Assembly (NCBI GenBank): GCA_039619475.1
Contig: CM077115.1
Span: 60,580,864 to 60,644,863 of the forward strand
Source of the DNA: Icerya purchasi
Taxonomy: Eukaryota; Arthropoda; Insecta; Hemiptera; Monophlebidae
Direction of reading: 5' to 3'
Length of the DNA stretch: 64,000 nucleotides
Under the pieces are notes generated by a model, which did not search any database, was not told the origin of the DNA, and saw nothing but the letters and a program-made list of their open reading frames with translations. Made by a program: the position numbers and the translations under genes. This document shows positions 29,201 to 43,300 of the stretch, in pieces; the first letter of the stretch is position 1; each line of letters starts with the position of its first letter.

Positions 29201-32200
29201 ATGTACTTTCATGTGTATAGAAAAAATTTGTTATTTATGCAAAAAAATGTGTGTAACTTTGATTATACATAAATGATTATTTGTTTAATTATTTAAAAAT
29301 AATTATTCTGTGAAATGTTTTTCGAAAATTTTATAACGGAATAATAACTCTTCTGTAACAATAAATACTAGGCATTAAAAAATTAACTTTACTTGACGTC
29401 ATTGACAAACCGGTTGTTATAACGATTTCATTCGACATAACCCTCGGAGGTTTTTTTTTATGGATAAATGAAATTTTACTTCGGTCGCCACCCAACTCCT
29501 AGTTATAATTCATTAACAAAGAAAGATCAACAACCTCTAGAACTATTAATTTTCACTCGAAGAAAGTCTCCTGCACGATACTGTTTTAATAAAAATTTTA
29601 ATAACCAATAAAAATCAAAATATTTACGAATTATATTTACTAAGTAACGAAATATAGTGAACTAAAGGTAACACGAATTTAGACGAATTTTCAAACACAG
29701 CGGTAATCAACAAATTAAAATTATTACCAATTTTAACTTCTACGGATGAATACTCCGACAAAAGGGGTGAATAACTACACCGTGTATGAATTGATTAACG
29801 ATTATCTAACACATACGGGACTTTCACAAATTTTTACTCGCCATTCAATAATGTTTGATATATAGGTAATAGTAAAATCGGCGCGCTTTCTCTGCAGACG
29901 GAAGCTCGCTACCTATGATACCAGCTACCGTATTTGAAGATACCTTTATGAATCGGGAAATTTTGGTATCCAATAGCTCTGATATTCTTCAATCAACATA
30001 TAGCAAAAGGCGATACCCGAGAAAACGAAATTAAAATACTACCAATCACTAATTTGAATCGTACGTCATCAATAGGTGACGCTAAATGTACTGTGTGAAT
30101 CCGTATCAATACGTATATTAAGCAAGTAAAAAGAATGTTTTTCGCGTCTGTCTGTGCGCACTGATGTCAGAAACTAGTGAAATGATCGTGCTCAAATACT
30201 GATTTCTGGACAGTTTCCCAAAATGAATTTTCCGATTGACCATTTTCTTGAACAGATGATTCTTCGAATCATTTTACTCAGATACTCATTTCCTAAATCC
30301 ATTTTCTCGAAGAAATTTTTTTGAACCAATTTTCCTGGAAAATAGGTTTTTTCGAATGTGTATGTTTGTGAGGAAATTTTTTGAAGTTTTTTTTCTGTGT
30401 AATTTAAAGAATTGCAAGACACTCCGCTGAAACAACTGTCGATCATTACTTTTCCGAATGGCACGAATAATAAATAAAAAATTGTGATAGAAAGTACATT
30501 TACCTCCAACAGCGGATGTAAGCGAGGAGCCAGCAGAGTCGAATTGAACGCTTGAAATAAAGAGTCTAAGAAGCATTCACAAAGTCCCACGAAAATACTA
30601 AGAACCGAATATATATAGGTAGTGTCGTAAGCCGTGCTAAGCCAATCGCTGGAACTAGATGCATTGAAGAAAGCCATGAGAAGTAAAAATTTAGTGAATT
30701 GCAGAACCTACCGGAACATGTTTAACATAGCGTACAAAGTTTTTGATTTTCGAATCGGGACTGCGCCTGACAAAGAAAACGAAATTGAACATGACGAGGC
30801 AGCTGACAGATTTCGTAAAAAGGTTTCGAAACGTTTTATAAACCAACTGTACCGTAACAAGTTTGGCGGTGATAACAAGCTTACGTTCATTTATAAATAT
30901 GTTTTCCGAAGCAACAATTTTCAACTATGTTGTTGAGTTCGCAGCGGACATCCTCATGTGGAAAGGAGATGAATCACAGCGAACAATACAATTCGCAAAC
31001 TAAAAACATTAAGAGCAAGGAGAAAAATAATATATTTAATTGTAAGAGTTAAAGCTTCGAAACAAAAATGTAGCATCGGAATTTCGATTTTAGCCGAAAG
31101 TAAGATGTATATATCGACAGAAGTTGAAAAATTAACGCTTTTTAAGAATGCAAGATACGATTTTTTTTTTTATTAATATAATCGTATTTCATTTTTGGTC
31201 CTACGACAAAGTTCATTTCTAAATGAGGATGTTAAGGATGATAAGAGGAATGCATGTGTGTACGAGTGAATACAAGTACGTGTATTGAATAGCTCTGAGC
31301 TATCTAATTAGGTAAAAAAATGAAAAGGTCTAAAATTAACGATTCTGCTGAACAGCCTAAATATAGAAATTTAAGCTCATATTACACTTGTGAGTTGTTA
31401 AAACAAAGTTCTAGAATGAGTGTTTAATAAGTTACTCTGGTCTTGGACTTTCATTGAAAAGAAAAGAAAAAAAAAGCGAAAAAAAAGTGTACAAAATTTT
31501 ACTTATACTTTGCAGATGGATTTAAAAAAAGCTTCATTTAATAATAACTGCGAGCTTTAATGCAGTTACCAGCTATCTCTACGTAGCTCAGGTAGGAACA
31601 TAGCCAAACTTCTAGTATCCATCGTATAATTTTAGAATTTCTAAATTTCTGTATTTAGACTGTTCAGCAGAATCGTTAATTTCACATTTCCTTCCCTAAT
31701 CAGATAGCTCAGAGCTATTCAATATGTACTTGTATTCACTCGTACATACGTGTGCATTCCTCCTATCGTCCATCCTTTCTAAATATTAATGCAATGACTT
31801 ACTGAATTTATTTCAGCATTTTTTTTGAAAGATTAATGAGCAAATTTCAAACTGTCTGACTTTAGTCAACAATGAACTTATTAAATATTGAAGATATTAC
31901 CGTTAAAAAGAAATGGGGACAGTATCGAAAAATATAAATTACAAACTTGTCCTGGTCAGCGGTGCATCTGTCGGAGAACGTACGCATTATTTCGTGAACC
32001 CACAGACGAAGCATTTCATCCACGCTTTGACATTTTTCAGATGGCATCAAACGTATTCCGTTAATGACATAATTAATATCGTGCAAGCTGAAAATGTAAT
32101 GTGGACTATCTGCGCTCGGAGCGAATTCCTTTTTAATTCGTTGGTAAATTCCGATCGTAGCAGCTACTATATTCTGAAAAGCACGGTTGGCTTCAATTAA

Positions 32201-34314
32201 AAAAATATCCGGTAATAGCATGGCAAAAAATGTGTATTTACATGAATAGGGTTTCCGTTTTTCTTTTTGACTTTACGCAAATGAACCGGTATTTTTATTT
32301 ACTCTACGAACAGTGTCTATTGAACGTGTGCAAAACACACACTGTTAAAAACCGTATTTAAAATAAATCGGTAATTTTGAGAAATACAATTCTTTGCATA
32401 CACACAACAAGAAAGAATTTTTACTTTTTTTTTTTTCAAAAAAAAAAAAAAAAAAAGAATAAAAGTGATCCAATTGCAGTTCTATCGAATAAGTTTAATT
32501 TTAAAGTGTCTTTCATCTGTGGCCGTAACTAATCTTACAAAAACGATGCAAATAAATCTAAACAAATAAGTAAAAAAATTACATTGCTCAGATTCAATAT
32601 TTGTTCTGTAAATCCACTAGAAAAATGGTGATAAACAATATCAGTAAAAATATTGACCAGAGTATTTTCTTCCAAAGAATGTAAATATATAATATTTACA
32701 CAAGATGCAAATCTGCTTAAAACATCCGATGAACTTCTCGTTGTGCCGGATAAACTTCCTACAAACAACTTCAATTCCATATAAATTAGTGCAATTATAT
32801 ATCTACATATCCATAAATCTATATATATGTATGTGTGTGTGTGTGCGTGATGCGCGCACACACACACACATATTCATAAACACTTACGGTATCCGCAAAG
32901 TTTATTTTTGAATAGTTGCCACTATCGTAAAGATATTTTTCGGTAAATACTTGTCTGAGAAATTCGAACAATATTTGCTTTTTTTTCGGCTGACCAAAAG
33001 CGCCGATATCATCAATAAATGCTATGTACGTTTTTCCAATATCCGGTCCGTATACTCCTTTACGCCGTCTAGAATATAGAAAATTGAAAAACATAATACG
33101 ATATTCAAAATTTTCAAATTTCTTTATTCATTTTAATTTAATTTTAACTGATCTTTGTTAACATACTCGTATTCTACGAACGGTGGGTGTAGATGGATTG
33201 AATATAGTCAACACATATTACGAACCCGGTAGCACAGAGTACAACCTTAAGCCGTTCCACCCGTTTCTTCGAAAAGCCATTTCGTTATAAATAATTAAGC
33301 TCACAAATTACATTAATTATCCGGATGTAGGGACAGAAGGAAACTCGCACCGGCATTCACTCGATACACGATGAGCAATCATTGTGGGAGAACACATTTC
33401 GGTTTTTTTCCTTGCGAGCGATTAACAATAGACGAACAAACAATGTGGCAAACTATCGAATGCGACAAGGCATCCGCGATAAATCGAACTGCACATGTAT
33501 GTAATTTTTTAATACAAATAAAGAGGAGTATTAAGCTCTATTTTAATTCTTTTTTGCTAGAAAGCCTTCCATATTCTGGAATCTGTATTTTTCTCCAAAA
33601 ATCGGACCCGAGGTGGCAATCTCTTAATTCCATTCTTATGCAAAAACTGATTTCGTTAAGGTAATGTTTTCCTAATATTAAGCGGAAATTTAGCGACTAA
33701 AGTTAGCTTTGTAATTTACAAATACGAGTATATAACGGTAATAAGTTGTTTAATGCTTCACTTTTCCGATGCGGCAGCATAATTAATTTCATACTTTTAT
33801 TTTCGATAAATCTGTATAGTACTGTAAAAGTTAATAATACACAAAAATTTTAGTTACGTGAATATGCCGCTGTTTTTAATAATTGTATAACATTGTAAAA
33901 AGAACCACCGATTAGTAGAATGCGTTAATTTAATGGAAATGAAAGAGTCGAGCCATAGAAATATTGGAGTAGCGAATGAATGCATGCTAAACTAAAAAAT
34001 TAATCGAAGTCAGCGAATGTTAACGATGAAATGTAATTTTTAAATTACAAAAAATTTCGGATTTGTATGAAAAAGAACAGCGTCTAATTTTCTTTGATAA
34101 TCGTATTACTCTTTGAATTCAATTGTACAAGTTAAGAGGCGAACTGAAATGCAATAAAAATTTCTGGTATTTTCTGTAGCGACGTAAATAAAAATTATTA
34201 TAGTATAATTAAATCGAATGACTCAATATCAGTGGTGGCTCATGGTCAAAACGAAAGGCGGGGCTCTTCAGATTTGATTTTTAACATACTTTATACTTAA
34301 AATCTATTTTTCCG

Positions 34315-34363
<49 letters not shown>

Positions 34364-37300
34364 ACACCTGCAACTATATTTGAACTTACCTGTTTCTTGA
34401 AATGAAAGTCCATACGAGACTTTTATCGCTAATGAACTTCTCTATCACCTTGCCATTAAAGTTTGAAATCTCGCGCACTATTAAGTTTTCGATAGATAAC
34501 ATTCCAAGTGCTGACAATCTGTCATCACCTATAGTGTTTCTTAAGAAAGTTTTCATTTTTTTCAAAGAAGAAAAGCACCTTTCTGTTTCTGAAGTAGACA
34601 TTGGAATTGTTACGAGGATCCTGAAAGCGTTTGTAATTTCCTGGAAGGCCGCGTCCAATCCAAATGAATACATGAAAGCCAGTGTATTCAAACATCCAGA
34701 AATTTCTACATTTCCGATAATCTCGGATCGTGAATAAAACACACTCAGTTCAGATTTTAAATTGTCTTTATCAATCATTGGAAATGCCTCGCAAAACCTG
34801 CCGATTGTTTGCACCGGCAAGTTTTTCTGGTATTCTTTAAAATGTTTTTCGCACAAATAAACTTGCTCCGGAAAGATGATTCTTAAATCCAAAACGTTCC
34901 TATATTTGAAAAATTATCGTATCGCATACCTCCCTTGCAGATGCATTTAAATTTTCAGCATTCATTCTGCGTCTTTTTTTCGACGACAGTATCGTATTCT
35001 TCTCCTTCCGCAGCTGAAGGCAAAGCATTTCTAATTTTTACGATTATGCGCTTAAAATTGTCTAAAGCCATTTGGATTTTTACAATGTCTGTTTCGATTT
35101 TTTGTAACTGATTAAATAATACATCGACACGGGGCATAATTTTGTTGAAAAAATTCAGCCAATAGAAAAAAGTGTTGTCTTTTAACCACTTGATGAAACT
35201 TGCAGTTTGTATTGTTGTTTCTTTATTATATCGTTTAGAAACCCCAAGCTGGATATTTTTAAAACATTCTAAAATATCGGATCTGCAGTCAAATACGGCA
35301 CGTATTAAAACCTAACTAGATTTACCGAATGATATAGTTTTCGTGCTGATGGTGTCAATTATGGCTAAAAAAATAGTTGAATCAGGCAACGCTAGAGTGC
35401 GCTCATATAAAAGAAAATCGTTTTTACTAAATGTAGACTATTAAAATGATTCAATATATTAAAAATTAATATATTTCCGGGGGAATTTTCGTAAGGGAAG
35501 GCGACGCCCCAGAGCCCTTATGGACCAACCGCAACTGCTCAATATCTATGTTTTTTGAGCGCAACTGGCACACGACGTGATGCACAGGAGTATTTAGTAG
35601 CTACATGTAATTTGTGCGATTATATTTTGATCATTAACATGTTAAATATCATACTGCACTTTCCTTAAAATTAGGAATATTTTAATATTATTATTATTAT
35701 TGTTATTATTACATAAAACATTACCTATTGTGTTACTTGAATGTTCTTTAATAAATAAATTTTTTAGTATAATGTACATATATATTGCATAATCCACATA
35801 CTTAACATAAATATACACACACCTCTATACACAATATAGACACCTATACAAATATAATATATTGTTTCATACATATCCATCACAAATCTTTTGACACACA
35901 TTACTATACTTTATATATATTCGATAGAAGTAACATGATTATTTTATATGCATTTTAATGTTTCTATTCATAATCCACTTTTTAAATTCCAATTTAAAAT
36001 GTTTTATTGTTTGATGGTAGTTGTTTAATATATTGCGGCAGTATGTTTAATAGTTTGCATAGTAAATTTATTTTAATGTTATCTTTATGTTTAAGTTTCT
36101 GAATTGATGAATTTGATAATGTCGTATTTTCCTGATATTATAAGTTGGTAGATTACTTTTTTTTATTTCTTTATTTAAATATTTTCCGCTATAATTAAAT
36201 TAGGGTCAGAATACCGTATTTTTTTTTTTTAATAGGTTTCTGGCTGTATATAAATATTTAGTAAAGTAGTGAAAATAGTATTAAAAAAATTGGAAGAAAT
36301 ATCGAAAATTTAAAACAACGAGAATGCCGGAAGAAACCGCTGGAAAGATACGAATGAAAAAGTGGATGGTAGGACAATGAACCGCAGAGAAACGAGGTGC
36401 GAAAGACTAGTGAAATGGTAGAAGGAATAGAGGAGACATAAAAGGAGAATGAAAATATAGTTGTTGGGGGGGGGGGGGTCATAAAGACATTGGCCCAAGA
36501 AGAGGGGGAAGAATAAGAAGCGGAATCAGATGTTTACGCCATCAGATATGGAAGATAGGAAAGACTCAAGTGCTGGAATGACCGAGGGTGATGGCAAGGA
36601 GAGAACAAAAGATGCACAACACGGAGTTGGAAGACCACTTGACAAAAGAGAAGAGTACAAGGAAGAACATTCGGAAGCGATATAAGTGCACTCAAACAAA
36701 ATGTGATTAGCGTCACCTATAAAGTTGTGAGAGGAAGGGTGTAGGGGACAGTGAGGAGAGGGGACTAGAGAAAAACGAAATAGAGAAGCAGGAAGCAAAC
36801 TAAGCGTAGGCGACAGATTGCAGAGAGAGTTGAACGCCACGTGGAGTGAAAATTGAAAAACCATGGATAAGACGGTAGATTAGGCTGGATAAAGAGATAA
36901 AAGGAATCCGGATTTGAGAATGAGGAGGAATACGAATTTAACCATAGTTTGGAATGAGCTGAAGTGGAGAGGAGATTAATATTATGAGATGAAAAGACGC
37001 TGAGGAATTCACCGGTAGAAGAGGATGAACGAGCTAGTGTATCGGCCGACTCGTTACCCTCGATTCCAGAGTGGCCAGGAATCCACAGTAGGTTAATTTG
37101 GATAGAGTGAGAAAGAAAAATGTTGTGAATAAGGGAGCGTATGAGAAGGATTATGTAATCAGCAGAGGAAGAAGGAAAAGAAGAGGAGACGGCTTGAAGG
37201 ACACTGTGGGAATCCGATATAATAAGGACTTCATGCGAAACTAGGGAAGAAGCAACAAAAAGGACGGCACGCAGGATGGCAGTAGACTCGGCATAGAACA

Positions 37301-40300
37301 CTGAACAAAAGGAAGGAAGTTTGAAGGTTTCGAAATAGTTTGAAGAAGGACAGAAGAAGGCCGCGAGCCAACTCCATTGGGTCCTTTGGAGCCGTCAGTA
37401 AAGATCGCAAAATGATTAGGGAAAAGAGAGCCAACGGTATTTAAGAATTCTGATTGGACAATATGATGAAGCAGAGGTTTGGTAGGGAAAGTTAAAAATA
37501 AACAATTAATAGGATGTAGGTGTGTGGAAAAATTGGAAGAAAAGTATGGCAACTTGTCGTATGAATAAATATAAGGAGAAAACTGGGAGAGTCGAATAGA
37601 AGGGTGGAAATGAGAGATAGTATAGGCGTTTTGTTGGTGGCAAATCGCCAGTTGCGGTAGATATAAGAATAGGAACTAACAAGGGAAGAAGAAGAAATAG
37701 GAAGACGTTTGATTAAAAAGCGATAATCCAGATAGGACCTTCGAACGAAGAGAGGAGGGATGAGTGATTCGGCATGTAAAGCAGGGATAGGAGTAGACTT
37801 CCTAGCTCCCAGACAGAGACGAAGACAAACATTTTGAACACGGTCGAGTTTGGAGAGCAAGGATCTGGAGGTGATAGAAATCTTTCTAATGATGTTAAAG
37901 AATTTTGAAGCTGGGAGCTAGCGACCGAAATATTACGATGAGAGGAGTAGATCAGGATATCATCGGCGTAAAAAAGGGAAGGTGAACTTAGAGAAATGGA
38001 AGCGATATTGATAAAATAGATGTTGAACAGAGTTGGACTAAGACAGGAGCCTTGCGGCAATCCGCGGAATACTGCCCTAACGTAGGTTTTAGAAGGAGTA
38101 GAAAGAATAACAGTTCTACACTTAAAAAGATTACTAATGAGGGAAGAGAAGTGAGCGGGTATATTAAAGGAAAGCATTATATCAAACAAAGTAGGGAGGT
38201 GAACATTGTCGAAGGCCGCAGTAATGTCAACAAAAGAAGCAACAAGAAATTCTTTACGGATGAATGCCGAGTAGACGTCTACCAAGAACGAACTGATACA
38301 ATCCGGGGGGCCGCGACCAGGGCGAAAACCATACATGTTGTTAGGCAGCAAATCGTTACCTTCGAGCCACCAGACAAGACGTCTGTTAATTAAGCTTTCG
38401 AAAAGCTTTGTAACGCAAGAAGCAAGAGAAATTGGACGAAGAGCTGAAGAATTAAGCTTTGTGATCGGGATGATGATAAAGGTATTCCAAGAGGAAGGAG
38501 TGGAGCAGGAACGAGGAAAGGAGTTAAATAAGTTCAAAAATAACCGAAGAGAGTACTCAGAGAGGTTTTTGAGAATGGGGAAGGAAATTCCATCTTTTCC
38601 AGGACAGGAGTTCCCTGAATTACGTAAGGATGCTTCTAATTCTATAAAAGTAAATGGAGAAACCAAAAAATGTGAGGAGGTAGAAGAGGACGGCATGAAA
38701 CAGGATTCTTGAAAGTTTGGAACGTAACTGGGAGCAATAGAATTCAAAAAAGAGATTAATTTATCGAGCGAAAGATTCTGATTAGAGGACTTAAAGGACT
38801 TGGCCATACTCCAGATACGAGAAACAGGAGTGGAGCGTGAAAAGAAAGAACAGAAGCTTTTCTATGAATTTCTTTTCGCCATTTTCAAGGTAAATCTAAC
38901 TTTCGCGTTGGCTCTTTTATGGGCGATAAAGTTGTTGAGAGTGGAGGAAGAACGGAAAATTCTAAATGTAGATAAACTAAGGTCGAAAGCAACCTTGCAA
39001 TCTTGGTTCCACCACAAGGAGGAAGACATTTGGGAGTTTTTATGGGCAGAAGCTCGAACGGGAGGGGAAGAACAAGTTAAAGCAGCAGAGACGGAGTCAA
39101 TCGAGAAATCATATTGGCAGGAAGGATTCAAATTTGTTGGGATTGAAGAAAGCGAGGAATCAACAAAGGAACGAAAGTTGGACCAATCTACTTTAGAAAG
39201 GATCCACTTGGGAGTCTGAAGACGGTTGGGAGGAGATGGAAGGGGGATTTCATTGAAGGAAATAATTATAGGAGTGTGATCGCTACCAAAGGTACCGTCC
39301 AAAGTACTCCACGAACAGCTAAGACCGAGACCAGGAGAAGTAAAGGAAAGATCAATAGAGCTAAAAGAGGAGTGACTTCGGATACATGTAGGGGAACCAT
39401 CATTTAGGAGGAACAGGTCATTTTGGAGGATAAAATTCTCTAAAATCGTGCCATTGCTGTTGTAAAAAATACAACCCCAGACGGGTGAATGGGCATTCCA
39501 ATCACCGCCAATGAGGAATGGGGGAGAAAGTGAGTTAGTAAGTGTCTGAAAAGGGAAGTTGCGCAGATCGTAATTAGGAGGAATATAAGCGGATATAACA
39601 TTTAGAGGACTAGAATAGTGGTTAGGAATAGAGATATGAACTAAATTGGGATAAGGAGGATTAGGAGGAAACAAAGTTTGAATGTCATGAGCTGTGAATG
39701 GGATGTCATTTCTTACCAAAATAGCCGCTCCACCGTAGCCGTCACTGCGGTTAGAGCAAATGATGGAGAAACCTCGGAAGTTTATGTCTGAAGAGCTTTT
39801 TATCCAAGTTTCCGAAAGTAGTGCTATGTTAATATTGTGATAATCTAGTAGATGCTCTAGAGCATTTTTGTTAGCCTTGATACTCCGACAGTTCCATTGT
39901 AGGATTCTAAGTCGACAGGACATAGTACGTTTTAGAATAGAAGGAATACGAAGGAAAAAAATAAAAGGGATAGAGAGGGATGAAATATAAAATGCAACGA
40001 ATTGTCGAGTAAGGCTAAAGGATACTACAAACTGAGAAAGTAGATACAGAAACAAACACAGTGTTATTGCCAAAATCCCACATGTTGAGAAATATGGTGA
40101 TAAACCAAAAGGAGTAAGAAGAAGAAGACTGAAGAATGAAGAAGAAGTGAATTAGAAGCTCTCTCTGCTCAAATAAATCCTTGCAAGAGGGTCGTCGCAT
40201 GCTATCAACTAACCTAGTTAAAGGCAGCAAGAAACGCCGACAAAACGCTTTGGTAAAGAAGGAATAAGAATAGGGATTGAGATGATAAAAGGAAATTAAA

Positions 40301-43300
40301 AGCTCCCATCGCTCAGAACAATCATTGCGGCTGGGTCCTCGTATGCTATCAACCAACCTAGTTAAAGGAGGCAAGCAACACCGAAAGAACGCTAAGTGGA
40401 AAATGAAAATGAACAAAAAAGGCTCCCACCGCTCAAATAAATAATTGCATGTGGGCCGTCGCATGCTATAAACTAACCTAGTCAAAGGCAGCAAGCAACG
40501 TCGACGAAGCACCATAAAAAAAAAGAAAAAGAAAGAGAACTTATGACGATTATGTTATATGCCTGTGGAGAATTATAGTGTGGGTAGTAGTATGAAAATA
40601 GGATAAAAAGTTGTGTATCTTAAAAGGAATAATTAGAGAAGGAAAGAAGGAAAAATAATAAACAAATAGGAAACTTAAAGTCGGAGAACGTGTCTGGTTA
40701 GCTATGTCGAAAATTGTAAAACTTGATATATGGCTAAGACTTTATCTTCTAAATTGGGGATGTTGAAATTGCTGGGAGCAGATAGAAGCGCAAAAGTTAA
40801 GACATTTGGAGTAGAAAGAGCAGAAGAGTTATTTAGAGAAACGTTGATACCGTTTGCAGATGATTCAGTATTGGTGATTTTAGAGGTAGAAGGAATTGTT
40901 GGAGGAAATGGGGGAAGCTTAGGAGCATCGGAACGATAGCCTTTTGTGCTAGCACTCTTGGATAGATTAGAATAATATTTATTGAGGGGATTTTGAGTTT
41001 TCGAGTTGGAGTAATGTTTTTGTACTGGAATAGTAATGTAAGAGGAAGAAAAACTGCTTTAGTAAAATTACCGTACTGAAATTACATGATAAAAGGGAGC
41101 ACTAAAAAGAATGCGCAGGGTCGAGAATTTACTAATTGGCGGTAGAGAACCACAGATATGATTATAAGGAGTTGTTTATACATCGAATAAATTTAGTTAA
41201 CGTTCTAATTTTATAACGGCACGAAAAGTTGAAATACATTTTTCTTTTTTTTTTCGTGTATTTTAATATATTAAACGTACATTTTGGTCAATTGGTATTA
41301 ATGATGTTTTTTTTTTTTGTTATCAGATCAACTAACATAAATAACAACTGACTCAGATTTACCGTACCTGTTGATTTTCGATAAAATTATTTCCGATACG
41401 TAACATACATCTGGGCACGCTGAAATATTGATCTGATTAGTGACGTATTTGTCAGGTAAAAGCGTTGACATATACGTTTGAATCAGGGCAGTTTTACCAG
41501 TGTCACTGTCGCCGAATAGTAATACAGGCAATTGAAAATGTAACATCAGTTTCAGAAAATAGAGCTGTCGGGTCGATTCTGCTGTCGGTATAAACAGTCC
41601 ATTCGAACTCTGTAATCGTTATTAGTAATAATTATAAAAAAAAAATTCAAATTTAATAAAGCATATTATCAAAATTTCCAGATTTTTTATTTTAATTAAT
41701 GACACTAAATGAACGATGATATTTTTAAATTTTGCAACGGAACATGGAAGGTGCGGGAAAATGATGAAGAGATACAGAATCAAAAATGAAGTGGTGAGAT
41801 GGAACAGACAATGGATCATATCCTGAAGTAATGTCGGAGGCGAGCTCCGGAGGCTGGCTGGAAAGGGATTATCAAATTGACCGGCCTGGCGACAGAGTGG
41901 CTACAAAATCTTGACGTTACAATGTAACATATATAAAAATATATGTAGTTGATGACAATGCAAACATGAAAATTCATACGTGACACCGACCTTTGTTAAT
42001 TATTGTTCAAATCGTTTAATAATAGTAATTTGTTCACTGATTCAAACCCTCCTCCTTTTTTTGACATCTATAGACATACGAATAATAATAATAATAATAA
42101 AGCAGAAAACTGATGGAAATAAGATTGGTTTTATTTGGTAATAGAATTTGTTCAATCAAAAAAATTGAGAAAAAACCCACTTTCTTTTATATATACATAT
42201 ATATTATATAAAAACAAGTAATGATTTTTGATGAAAATAAAATTATACAAAACTAATTTCACATAAATTATCGCAATATTAATGTGATTATTAACATATG
42301 GAGTACGTGACTCTGAAACATGTCGGCAATTTTTAATATTTTAAATATATTTTCTGTGATAAAAGTGACTTTTTTATATATAATATTTTGAAAATATTAA
42401 CATTTTTATTATAAATTTTTTTGGCTGAAAATTCTTTTAATTCCAAACTAATTAAAACACCGATTTTCCTGCATCAATGTAGTAGTGAAGTGTCAAAATA
42501 TCCTTTTTAATGTTATTCTCCTTGGGAAAAAATGCTGCAGGAGTTCGTACTATGCATGTGTAAACGTTATAAGGGCTGCGAGCGAAATTCTTTTTTGCAC
42601 CTAAATATGAGTACAACGATTTTCAAAATAGCCAGTTTCCAGATACAGATTAAGGTTATCACAACAGTATTCGATTTTCAAACTTCAGCTAGTTGTGAAT
42701 TTAGATCGCGCCCTGATCAACTCAGACTGAAAATTAACTATCGAATAAGTTTAAAAGAAAGTAAAGGCAATAGAAAAAAAAAAAAAAATTGTGTCTATTA
42801 CTCATTTCGTTGTTATTTAGCTACTATTATTAAAAATACTTTGATAAATTAATTTAGAAAACTACAAATAAATGGGAGTTAAGTAATATCGAAATCAAGC
42901 TAATCATTAATGGCGGAAATGTCCTAAAAAAACCGCCCCGTCTTTAACCTGTAATCACCGAATGGAATAATATCTAATTCTCTAAAGAAGTATGATTTCC
43001 GAAAAAATGGTGGCAAACTTGTTTTTCAAATAAATTTTAACCGCCCTCCATCTCGTTAAATATTACGTCAATAGAGATATTCACAGTTTTATAATTCAGT
43101 TATAGGCGAAATTTATTTGAATTAAAAATTTAAATAATAGTGCGCAGTGTCTTGTTTAATTCGGCTTGTCGGAAGTTCCAACTGCTAACGTCTAAAATTG
43201 TAAAAATTAGTTTTTTAATTTTAATATAAAACAATTAAAACATTTTAAATGTAAAATAAACATAATATATTTGAAACTCGGAAAATTATGTTTAAATTTT

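Larger units (their letters stand above)
36219..41060 (-). mobile_element. I-superfamily LINE, near complete but damaged (about 4.8 kb)
   Basis: The 3' end is a poly-A tail (T run at 36219-36230 on the plus strand). Reading on the minus strand: C-terminal part of ORF1 (41056-40704), a spacer with three imperfect repeats (40512-40178), then ORF2 with endonuclease, reverse transcriptase, RNase H and a cysteine/histidine tail. ORF2 carries an in-frame stop, a deletion near 37865 and several frameshifts. The presence of RNase H together with an apurinic endonuclease points to the I superfamily. Fragments of the same family lie at 12.4, 16.4, 22.6 and 61.9 kb. It sits in the dynein gene's largest intron, same strand. 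Confidence 0.9.

Noticed and set aside
30192..30936. Overlapping ORFs of 161 (minus) and 100 (plus) codons
   Set aside because: Phases do not fit the dynein exons and neither shows a domain; they shadow each other.
38052..39219. Plus-strand ORFs of 113-139 codons
   Set aside because: They are antisense shadows of the LINE endonuclease and RT on the minus strand.
41740..41930. G-containing patch like a LINE C-terminus
   Set aside because: Frames are too broken to match any motif securely.
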